Source of the DNA: an uncultured Bacteroidales bacterium
GTDB taxonomy: Bacteria; Bacteroidota; Bacteroidia; Bacteroidales; P3
NCBI GenBank assembly: GCA_905236405.1
Contig: CAJOQB010000245.1
Location: 1-9,257, forward strand
Reading direction: 5' to 3'
DNA length: 9,257 bases
A program made the position numbers and the translations under genes. The notes below the pieces were generated by a model. It was given only the letters and a program-made list of their open reading frames with translations, was not told where the DNA came from and ran no database searches. This document shows positions 1-6,370 of the stretch, piece after piece; position 1 is the stretch's first letter; each line of letters opens with the position of its first letter.

Positions 1-1362
1 CACGAGGTGATATTTGGCGCACATCTCGGCAGCACGGCGGTAGAAGTCCACCACCAGCTGGTCGTCGCGGTCCATGAAGTCAATCTTGAATCCTTTGACT
101 CCCATCTCGCTATAATGCTTGCATACCTTTTCCATATCGCGTTCGAAGGCATAGTAACCTGCCCAGAGTATGATGCCGACATTGCGTTTCTTGGCATACT
201 GCACAAGCATGGGGAGGTCTATTTCCGGTACCACTTGGAAGAGGTCGGCCTGTTTGTTGACTGCCCAACCCTCGTCGAGGATGACATATTCGATGCCGTA
301 TTTTGATGCAAAGTCGATGTAATGCTTGTAGGTGTCGTTGTTGAATCCGGCTTCGAAGTCGACACCCGTAATGTTCAGACAGTTCCACCACTCCCAAGCC
401 ACCTTGCCAGGCTTTATCCAGCTGATGTCATCCACTCTTGAGGGCTCGCCAAGCAGATAACTCAGGTTGTTCATTGCCAGTTCGGCGCTGCTTTCTGCCA
501 CCATGAAGATACGCCAAGGAAAGACCTTGCTTTTGTCCATGTCGGCGATGTAGTCCTCGCGTTCCTTGACCAACAGTTGCAGGTTGTTGTGGCCGCCTTG
601 CTCGACGCGCTTGGGTAGTGGGGCGTGGCAGCCTGTCAATTCACCTTCGGCACCAGTACTGCGCAGATAGAGTCCAGGATAGTCGAGCAACGCCGACTCG
701 GTGATGCAATACTTAAAAGGAATAGAGGAATGGACCAGCAGCGGCAGGAAGCAGAGTCTCCGTTTGTCGAGTTGCGAGAGGGGTAGGGTGGTATACTGGT
801 TTTCGAATGAGGAACAATACTGTGAGGCAAGGTTGGTTGAGTCGAAATTGGAGACATATGGCACGGTGGCCAACTCGTCATAATAAAACTTGTAATTGAC
901 TGTTTCTTCAATCACCTTGCCCGGCTTGCCTTCCCACACAAAACGATAAGCAACGCCATCAGGGTAGGCACGAAAAACGACACTCAGCCCCTCTTTCAGG
1001 TGTAGAGTCAACTCGTTGTAGTGGTTGTGCATCGTGGCTTGCCGCGTGAATGGCGAAGCGATGGTCTCATCGACAGAGCGACGTGTGACCTTGAGCAATG
1101 TCATCTTGTCTATCAACTTTCCATCTTGTTCATATTTTAGCTTGATTTGCGAAGAAAACAACCCATAAACATTATCGCTATATTGACCTCTAATATAAGT
1201 GGTCGCATAATTGATTGTTTTTTCTTTTTCGTCTATCCCTACATTTACAAGCAATTGACCGGAATGATTATTGTTGGGGCTTGCAAGAAAATAATTATTG
1301 TCTTTTGCTTCTGTGTTGAACCACAAGATTATAACAAAAAGGAAGAGTGCTATTTTTTTCAT
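1..1362 (-). CDS. Secreted GH97 glycoside hydrolase, probably retaining alpha-galactosidase type (3' end outside window)
   Basis: The reverse strand reads open from ATG at 1362 to the left edge, giving 454 codons without a stop. Seen: a signal peptide (KK at 2-3, hydrophobic stretch to about 15, likely cleavage after NTEA at 16-19), then a beta-sandwich-like N-terminal domain to about 300 with TESALLDYPG at 221-230. A (beta/alpha)8 barrel follows, containing WIKPGKVAWEWWN (315-327), YVILDEGW (359-366) and GVKGFKIDFMDRDDQ (421-435). These are GH97 landmarks. Known of the family: SusB-type members invert using Glu bases, while the BtGal97b group retains using an Asp nucleophile in this same FKxDFMDRDDQ context. 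D428 is therefore the expected nucleophile, and alpha-galactosidase is a better guess than alpha-glucosidase (inference). The missing part, about 200 residues judging by usual GH97 length, would hold the acid/base Glu and the C-terminal sandwich. The enzyme should be periplasmic. No SusC/SusD genes are in view, so its polysaccharide locus, if any, lies to the left. Confidence 0.92.
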   Translation of the reverse strand, partial: MKKIALFLFVIILWFNTEAKDNNYFLASPNNNHSGQLLVNVGIDEKEKTINYATTYIRGQYSDNVYGLFSSQIKLKYEQDGKLIDKMTLLKVTRRSVDETIASPFTRQATMHNHYNELTLHLKEGLSVVFRAYPDGVAYRFVWEGKPGKVIEETVNYKFYYDELATVPYVSNFDSTNLASQYCSSFENQYTTLPLSQLDKRRLCFLPLLVHSSIPFKYCITESALLDYPGLYLRSTGAEGELTGCHAPLPKRVEQGGHNNLQLLVKEREDYIADMDKSKVFPWRIFMVAESSAELAMNNLSYLLGEPSRVDDISWIKPGKVAWEWWNCLNITGVDFEAGFNNDTYKHYIDFASKYGIEYVILDEGWAVNKQADLFQVVPEIDLPMLVQYAKKRNVGIILWAGYYAFERDMEKVCKHYSEMGVKGFKIDFMDRDDQLVVDFYRRAAEMCAKYHLV

Positions 1363-1386
1363 TCGAGATAACTATTAATTCGGCTG

Positions 1387-1394
1387 CAAAGATA
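1387..1394 (-). promoter_or_regulatory. Putative -7 promoter element of the GH97 gene
   Basis: Reading the minus strand, TATCTTTG matches the Bacteroidetes -7 consensus TAnnTTTG and lies 24 bases upstream of the GH97 start codon. I see no good TTTG -33 element at the expected 18-21 base spacing, so this promoter is either weak or dependent on an activator, as is common for glycan-utilisation genes. Confidence 0.5.
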
Positions 1395-1422
1395 CTCCTT
1401 TTTCTTGTACGATGGAGAATTA

Positions 1423-1454
1423 TTTCGACAATCCGCACAACTTTAGTATTTTTG
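1423..1454 (+). promoter_or_regulatory. Putative sigma-ABfr-type promoter of the kdsA operon
   Basis: TATTTTTG at 1447-1454 fits the Bacteroidetes -7 box TAnnTTTG. TTTC at 1423-1426 is a one-mismatch -33 box, 20 bases upstream. Transcription would start near 1460, leaving a leader of about 50 nt before kdsA. The box lies only about 50 bp from the opposing GH97 -7 box, so the 149-bp gap is a compact divergent control region. Confidence 0.6.
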
Positions 1455-1466
1455 CAAATCGAAAAA

Positions 1467-1483
1467 GTCTCTCTCAAAGAGAC
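1467..1483 (+). other. Stem-loop in the kdsA mRNA leader
   Basis: GTCTCT (1467-1472) pairs perfectly with AGAGAC (1478-1483) around the 5-base loop CTCAA. With the predicted transcription start near 1460, the hairpin would sit only a few bases from the 5' end of the kdsA mRNA. No U-tract follows, so it is not an intrinsic terminator. A 5' stabilising hairpin or a binding site for a regulator is possible (inference). It does not match any riboswitch I recognise. Confidence 0.45.
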
Positions 1484-1511
1484 CAAGCGATGCAATAACA
1501 AGTTGAAATAA

Positions 1512-2276
1512 ATGAAAGACAAGCCAGTTATAATTGCCGGTCCCTGTGTCATCGAGTCCATGGAATGTCTATCGACGGTGGCCGAGGAACTCGTGCGAAT
1601 CAACCGTAAGTATGATGTCGACATCATCTTTAAGTCGTCTTTTGACAAGGCCAACCGTACCAGCATTGGTTCTTTCCGTGGACCTGGCATGGAGAAAGGG
1701 CTTCAGATGCTTTCGGATATCAAGTCGAAGTATGGCCTGCGATTGCTCAGCGATATACACGAAAGTCATCAGGCACAACCTGTGGCACAGGTGGTAGATG
1801 TTTTGCAGATTCCTGCCTTCCTTTGCCGGCAGACCGACCTGTTGGTGGCTGCTGCACGGACTGGCAAGACTATTAATATCAAAAAGGCACAGTTCCTTAG
1901 TGGCTTGGATATGGAGTATCCTGTCGAAAAGGTACGTCAAAGTGGCAATGACAATGTATGGCTTACCGAACGGGGCAATATGTATGGCTATAATAATCTT
2001 GTGGTTGATTTCCGAAACATTGCCGACATGAAACGATATACCAACATTGTTATCATGGATTGTACCCATTCGGTGCAACGGCCTGGTGCCATTGGTGGCC
2101 GCACGGGTGGCAATCGTGAGTTTGTGCCTGCCATGGCGTTGGCTGCCAAGGCCTTCGGCGCCACAGGCTTCTTCTTCGAGGTGCACCCCGATCCCGACCA
2201 TGCGTTGAGCGACGGTCCCAACATGCTCTGTTTAGAAAACTTAGAATCGGTGGTGGCATCCCTTTTAAAAGATTGA
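1512..2276 (+). CDS. kdsA: 3-deoxy-8-phosphooctulonate (KDO-8-P) synthase, metal-dependent class
   Basis: This cytoplasmic enzyme condenses phosphoenolpyruvate with D-arabinose-5-phosphate to KDO-8-phosphate, the committed step to the KDO of lipopolysaccharide. The 254 residues carry the full set of family motifs: AGPCVIES (9-16), KSSFDKANRTS (41-51), FRGPGMEKG (55-63), QIPAFLCRQTDLL (99-111), NIKKAQF (122-128), LTERGNMYGYNNLVVDFR (151-168), DCTHSVQRPGA (183-193) and GGRTGGNREF (195-204). C12, H186, E223 and D234 line up, with a constant offset of one, with the metal ligands C11, H185, E222 and D233 of the Aquifex enzyme, whereas the metal-free E. coli class has Asn in place of the Cys. The protein is shorter at the N-terminus than the 284-residue E. 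coli enzyme. The start is the first ATG after the in-frame TAA at 1509-1511. It is the first gene of the operon, and kdsD, which supplies its substrate, follows after 7 bp. Confidence 0.98.
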   Translation: MKDKPVIIAGPCVIESMECLSTVAEELVRINRKYDVDIIFKSSFDKANRTSIGSFRGPGMEKGLQMLSDIKSKYGLRLLSDIHESHQAQPVAQVVDVLQIPAFLCRQTDLLVAAARTGKTINIKKAQFLSGLDMEYPVEKVRQSGNDNVWLTERGNMYGYNNLVVDFRNIADMKRYTNIVIMDCTHSVQRPGAIGGRTGGNREFVPAMALAAKAFGATGFFFEVHPDPDHALSDGPNMLCLENLESVVASLLKD

Positions 2277-2283
2277 GAATTGT

Positions 2284-3231
2284 ATGAAAGACTATAAAGT
2301 ATATGCAGAACAATGCTTCCGTGACGAGGCGCAGGCTGTTCTGGACATGATTCCAAGACTCGACGACAACTTCAACCAGGCCGTCGAGCTGGTATACAAC
2401 TGTCGTGGCAAGTTCATCGTCACTGGTGTCGGCAAAAGTGGACATGTGGGGGCGAAGATTGCCGCCACCTTGGCCTCGTTGGGCACCCCCTCGTTCTTCC
2501 TCAACCCTCTTGATGCCTATCATGGCGACTTGGGTATGATATCTGCAGGCGATGTTGTGATGGCCATCAGCTACAGCGGCAACACCGACGAGCTGCTGCG
2601 TTTCCTCCCGTCGCTCATCGACCGCAAGATACCCATCATCGGAATGTCGAGCGATTCCAACTCTCTTTTGGGACAGCACTCTACATGCCATCTTGATATT
2701 CGTGTCGACCACGAGGCCGACCCCCTCAATCTGGCACCCACCTCGTCCACCATGGCTACCATGGCCATGGGTGATGCCCTTGCCTGTGCATTGGCAGTAC
2801 GACGTGATTTTCAGTTGCAGGACTTTGCCCGCTATCATCCTGGCGGCAGTCTGGGCAAACGGTTATTGAGCACTGTGCAGCAATATATGACCAAACGTAA
2901 TCTGCCCATTGTCAGTCCTGGTGACAAGGTGAGCGACACTATCATAGTCATCAGTCAGAACAAGCAGGGCATTGCTGTTGCCATCGAAGAGGGGAGGATT
3001 GTAGGTGTCGTCACCGATGGCGATGTCCGTCGTGCCATGCAGCGACACAAAGATATATTCTTCGACATGACGGTGCGTGACATTATGAGTGTCCACCCCA
3101 AGACCATTCACCAAGAGGCAAAACTGACCGAGGCATCGCGAATGATGCGGCAGCATAACATCCATTCCCTTGTTGTTGTCGACAACGAAGGTCGGTTGGT
3201 GGGTACCATTGACATCTTTGCTTGTATATGA
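2284..3231 (+). CDS. kdsD: D-arabinose-5-phosphate isomerase (KpsF/GutQ family, SIS plus two CBS domains)
   Basis: The enzyme interconverts D-ribulose-5-phosphate and D-arabinose-5-phosphate and so feeds the KdsA reaction. The 315-residue product has an N-terminal SIS domain (about 35-170) with TGVGKSGHVGAKIA (47-60), a DAYHGDLGM loop (77-85) and SYSGNTDE (96-103). Two CBS domains follow (about 198-255 and 264-315). K51, E103, E144 and H185 match the E. coli KdsD active-site residues K59, E111, E152 and H193 with a constant offset of 8, so catalysis should be intact. The C-terminus is a few residues shorter than usual, ending just after the last CBS strand (GTIDIFACI). The stop codon TGA overlaps the next start as ATGA at 3228-3231, indicating translational coupling to the cytidylyltransferase. 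The name KpsF is used for capsule-linked paralogues; the sequence alone does not separate these roles. Confidence 0.96.
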   Translation: MKDYKVYAEQCFRDEAQAVLDMIPRLDDNFNQAVELVYNCRGKFIVTGVGKSGHVGAKIAATLASLGTPSFFLNPLDAYHGDLGMISAGDVVMAISYSGNTDELLRFLPSLIDRKIPIIGMSSDSNSLLGQHSTCHLDIRVDHEADPLNLAPTSSTMATMAMGDALACALAVRRDFQLQDFARYHPGGSLGKRLLSTVQQYMTKRNLPIVSPGDKVSDTIIVISQNKQGIAVAIEEGRIVGVVTDGDVRRAMQRHKDIFFDMTVRDIMSVHPKTIHQEAKLTEASRMMRQHNIHSLVVVDNEGRLVGTIDIFACI

Positions 3232-3887
3232 AAACGGTGGCCTTTGTTCCCATACGACTGAACAGCAAGCGTGTCGTCGGCAAGAACCTCCGTCCATTGG
3301 GCGGACGTCCCCTGATGTGCTGGGTGCTGGAGACGCTGGCACAAGTCAAAGGCATTGACAAAGTCTATGCCTATTGCAGCGACCGCCGCATCGAGGAATA
3401 CCTGCCACAGGGCGTTGCTTTTCTCGAGCGTCCCGAACGGCTCGACAGCGACGACACCCTCGGAAAGGACATCTATGACACTTTCGTCCAAACAGTAAAG
3501 GCCGATATCTATCTGCTTGCCCATACCACCTCGCCCTTCCTCCGATGTGATACTGTCGAGAATGCCCTGGCAAAGGTGCAGAGCGGGGCATACGACTCGG
3601 CTTTTGCCGCTGCCAAGCAACAGACTTTTGCTTGGTTTCAAGGACAGCCGTTGAACTACGATCCGACGAAGATACCACGTACACAGACTATCGAACCTGT
3701 TTATGTCGAGACTTCTGCATTCTATATCTTCCGTAGTGACTTATGGAGAAACCATCACCGCCGTATCGGTTTCCACCCTTATATGGCTCTTGTTAATCGC
3801 ATTGAAGCCATCGACATCGACTGGCCTGATGACTTCGACTTGGCTGAACATATCGCCACATCTTCACAACTGAAGAAAGAAAAATAA
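3228..3887 (+). CDS. CMP-sugar synthetase of the acylneuraminate cytidylyltransferase family
   Basis: The 219-residue product is a nucleotidyltransferase expected to transfer CMP from CTP to an acidic sugar. Seen: the N-terminal nucleotide-binding motif FVPIRLNSKRVVGKN (6-20), followed by GGRPLMCWVLETL (25-37), then HTTSPFLR (99-106), ETSAFYIFRSDLW (161-173) and IDIDWPDDFDLAE (195-207). D196 and D198 sit where NeuA-type enzymes have their metal-binding Asp pair. The N-terminal motif resembles NeuA/PseF rather than KdsB, whose signature is closer to PARYxSTRLPGKP. The position directly behind kdsA and kdsD, with a 4-bp ATGA overlap, suggests that it activates KDO or a KDO-derived eight-carbon acid (inference); a sialic-acid-like substrate cannot be excluded. 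A TTG at 3222 is an alternative start, but the ATG at 3228 is preferred because it gives the overlap and begins right at the family core. No KdsC phosphatase is present in the operon. Confidence 0.85.
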   Translation: MKTVAFVPIRLNSKRVVGKNLRPLGGRPLMCWVLETLAQVKGIDKVYAYCSDRRIEEYLPQGVAFLERPERLDSDDTLGKDIYDTFVQTVKADIYLLAHTTSPFLRCDTVENALAKVQSGAYDSAFAAAKQQTFAWFQGQPLNYDPTKIPRTQTIEPVYVETSAFYIFRSDLWRNHHRRIGFHPYMALVNRIEAIDIDWPDDFDLAEHIATSSQLKKEK

Positions 3888-3897
3888 GTCGACTTTC

Positions 3898-3927
3898 TTT
3901 GCATATAAATAAATATGTGTATCTTTG
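3898..3927 (+). promoter_or_regulatory. Bacteroidetes promoter of the IgGFc-like surface protein gene
   Basis: TTTG at 3898-3901 and TATCTTTG at 3920-3927 form a consensus -33/-7 pair with an 18-base spacer. The start codon of the next gene is 25 bases downstream of the -7 box. This makes the surface-protein gene separately transcribed from the KDO operon, although there is no visible terminator between them. Confidence 0.7.
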
Positions 3928-3952
3928 CAGCGGTTTTCATATTTGAAATGCC

Positions 3953-6310
3953 ATGCAGCGTATACTTATCATATTTACGTTTTTGATAGCCTTGCTTCCT
4001 ATGGCAAGAGGGCAAGAGCGAATCACAACAGAGGGTAGCGACTTTTGGGTGATGTTCTTTCCTAATGGTGTTAATACTCAGGTTAGTACTTTGCGACTTA
4101 CCGCTGTGGGAGATACGGCATGCACTGTGACGGTGACCAATCCTATTTCATTATGGAGTGTCTCGGAATCCATGAATGCGTCTTCATCGGTGAACATTAC
4201 ATTGCCAAACACGGCTATACATGAGTCCACAAATTCATTGGGTAATTGTGCTTATCACGTTACCTCAACAGCTTCAGTGTCGTTGATAGCCTCACATACG
4301 AAAGAATCATCTTGTGGTGCAACATTGGTGTTGCCTACTGCTGCTTTGGGACGTCGATATGTGGTGTTAGACTATCCAGCAGACCCGACACGTACCGATA
4401 TTACAGGTGCCGCTGTGGGATTTGTGGCTATCGATACAACAAATCTCAGCATGACACTGACTTGTGACATTCCTGGATTTCCATCTGGCAGTGTGCTGAA
4501 CATATGGCTTTCGCCTGGTCAATCGTATTTACTGATGTGTAACAGTGCAAATGGTAGTTTCTCGGGCATGGAGGTCGTTGGAGATCGTCCATTTGCTATG
4601 TTCCAAGGAAACTTAGTATCCTGTGTTCCCCATTACTTGACGGAAAGTGGGGATTTTATGTGTGAACAAGCCATCCCACTTGATAATTGGGGAACGGACT
4701 ATGCGGTCGTGGCGTCAAGAGGCCGTTCGGTTGGTGACAGGGTGAGGAGAGTGAACATGGTTGTCAACGGGACAGGCGACACAACCTATAGTGTCAATGA
4801 GACCGACCTTTCTGCAAACAGTACGTCACGTATACAGTCAGAACATCCGTGTTCTGTAGCCTTATGCACAAAGGGGGCGGTATGGAACGGTGAGTATGGC
4901 GATCCATCAATGATAATGATTCCCTCTCTTGAGAATGGTGTACAACACGCAGGTTTCTATGCCCTCACCACTCAACGCATTTTCACGTTTTATCTCAATA
5001 TTGTCACTCAAACCAACAATGTAGGCAATATAACCCTCGATGGCCAGACTGTGAGTTCTTCGCATTTCTCGCCGTTAGATGCTGAATATAGTTATGCCAG
5101 ATTAACAATCACAGCGGGTGCACACTTCCTAAACACCGAAGAAGGCTCTTTTGTTGCGTGGCTATACGGTGTGGGTAATGTGGTAGGATATGGCTATGCT
5201 GTAGGTTGGTCATTTCCTCCTCCATTTCACATGGCACATGACACGGTGGTGTATTATGACACGGTCTGTGTGGGTCAGCCGTACAGTGGTTATGGCTTCG
5301 ATGTCGAATCGGAGGCCACAGCACAGGATGGTTTGGTTATCAGATGGCGAAGTGAGACGGATAGCCTGACGGTACATCATTATTGTCTACGACTCACCGT
5401 GGTGCCAGAAGTAAGCAACGACACCACTGTCTATATTATCATGGGTGATGCTCTTGTTTTCATGGGCAGCACGTTGACCAACCCGGGCGACTATGTCTTC
5501 CATCTGACGGCGGCCAACGGATGCGACTCAGTGTTGACCATCCATCTGCTTTATGAAAACCCTTCGGCTACGGCTACTGCCACCTCTATCTGTATCGGTG
5601 AAACGGTGATCCTTACTGCCGTTGGGCTGGTGTCTCCCTATTGGACTTCCTCTCCGATTGATGCGTCGTTGGAAACACAGCAAGGTCAGACCACGGTCGT
5701 TGTCTCTCCTCGTCAGACCACTACCTACACGCTGTATACAAGCAATGGAGGAGATCCTGTCGACACCATAGTCATCAGTGTATACACCATTCCGGAACTG
5801 TGTGTCGAACTGTCGCCATCTGTTGTCGACTACGACAATCCCACGATATCCTTCTCCGAATGTACGGATGACCATGCGGTATCTACATGGACTTTCTCTG
5901 ACGGTACCACTGATGTGGGTTCCAGTGTCCGACACCAGTTTGACAACTTGTCGTCCGACAGGGTAGGGGTGACCCTCCAACGATGCAACGGTGACTACTG
6001 TTGTTCCGACACCACGTTCTTCCTATCTGTAGTGCGGCATTCGTTGTGGTTCCCCAATGCGTTCACGCCTGACGAGGCTACCAACAACCTCTTTGGGTGC
6101 AAGGTGTCGTTCGAGATGGCTTACTTTAAACTCAACATCTATACACGCCAAGGTCTGTTGATATTCAGCACTGACGACCCCAACGCAACATGGGATGGCA
6201 CCTATAAGGGCAACCCCATGCCGCAGGATTCGTATGTATACTACTGGTATGCCTACGACGGCCACGATTATCGTAAGGATGGTATTGGAACCGTCACGCT
6301 GTTGCGATAA
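3953..6310 (+). CDS. Secreted IgGFc-binding-domain-like protein with T9SS type B sorting domain
   Basis: The 785-residue product begins with a signal peptide (hydrophobic 4-17, probable cleavage near ARGQ at 18-21). Residues about 22-420 resemble the IgGFc-binding N-terminal domain: TEGSDFWVMFFPN (26-38), SLIASHTKESSCGATLVLPT (110-129) and FAMFQGN (214-220) are the typical anchors, with several Cys residues. Two short beta domains of the Bacteroidetes GCDS type follow: 430-485 (YYDTVCVGQPYSGYGF) and 489-533 (ending AANGCDSVLTIHL). An Ig-like segment covers about 537-612 and a PKD-like domain about 615-695 (STWTFSDGTTDVGS). Residues 698-785, with FPNAFTPDEATNN and a closing YDGHDYRKDGIGTVTLLR, are a CHU_C / type B T9SS C-terminal domain. 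Such proteins cross the outer membrane by the Por machinery and are kept at or released from the surface. The vertebrate namesake binds mucus and IgG, but binding of IgG by this bacterial protein is not implied. Role unknown; adhesion is a reasonable guess. Confidence 0.87.
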   Translation: MQRILIIFTFLIALLPMARGQERITTEGSDFWVMFFPNGVNTQVSTLRLTAVGDTACTVTVTNPISLWSVSESMNASSSVNITLPNTAIHESTNSLGNCAYHVTSTASVSLIASHTKESSCGATLVLPTAALGRRYVVLDYPADPTRTDITGAAVGFVAIDTTNLSMTLTCDIPGFPSGSVLNIWLSPGQSYLLMCNSANGSFSGMEVVGDRPFAMFQGNLVSCVPHYLTESGDFMCEQAIPLDNWGTDYAVVASRGRSVGDRVRRVNMVVNGTGDTTYSVNETDLSANSTSRIQSEHPCSVALCTKGAVWNGEYGDPSMIMIPSLENGVQHAGFYALTTQRIFTFYLNIVTQTNNVGNITLDGQTVSSSHFSPLDAEYSYARLTITAGAHFLNTEEGSFVAWLYGVGNVVGYGYAVGWSFPPPFHMAHDTVVYYDTVCVGQPYSGYGFDVESEATAQDGLVIRWRSETDSLTVHHYCLRLTVVPEVSNDTTVYIIMGDALVFMGSTLTNPGDYVFHLTAANGCDSVLTIHLLYENPSATATATSICIGETVILTAVGLVSPYWTSSPIDASLETQQGQTTVVVSPRQTTTYTLYTSNGGDPVDTIVISVYTIPELCVELSPSVVDYDNPTISFSECTDDHAVSTWTFSDGTTDVGSSVRHQFDNLSSDRVGVTLQRCNGDYCCSDTTFFLSVVRHSLWFPNAFTPDEATNNLFGCKVSFEMAYFKLNIYTRQGLLIFSTDDPNATWDGTYKGNPMPQDSYVYYWYAYDGHDYRKDGIGTVTLLR

Positions 6311-6332
6311 GAAATGCAAAACAATAAAACAG

Positions 6333-6350
6333 GGTGGAATTCGTTCCATC
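6333..6350 (+). other. Short hairpin with TTCG loop between surface-protein and exporter genes
   Basis: GGTGGAA (6333-6339) pairs with TTCCATC (6344-6350), including one G-U pair, around the loop TTCG. It lies in the 60-bp gap before the ABC exporter gene. No U-run follows, so it is a poor intrinsic terminator. It could be an mRNA-processing or stability element that uncouples the levels of the two genes (inference). No TAnnTTTG promoter is visible in this gap, so the two genes may share a transcript. Confidence 0.35.
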
Positions 6351-6370
6351 ACACTACAGACTAATTGAAG

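Noticed and set aside
110..911. Short minus-strand frames at 110-397 and 636-911
   Set aside because: They are other-frame shadows inside the continuous GH97 reading frame, which runs unbroken from 1362 to the left edge.
2053..2838. Minus-strand 261-codon open frame across the kdsA/kdsD junction
   Set aside because: It spans two well-supported genes on the opposite strand, and its translation is low-complexity and unlike any family I recognise.
3886..3895. Palindrome AAGTCGACTT just after the cytidylyltransferase stop
   Set aside because: It has no loop and is too short for a terminator; the T-rich stretch after it belongs to the next promoter.
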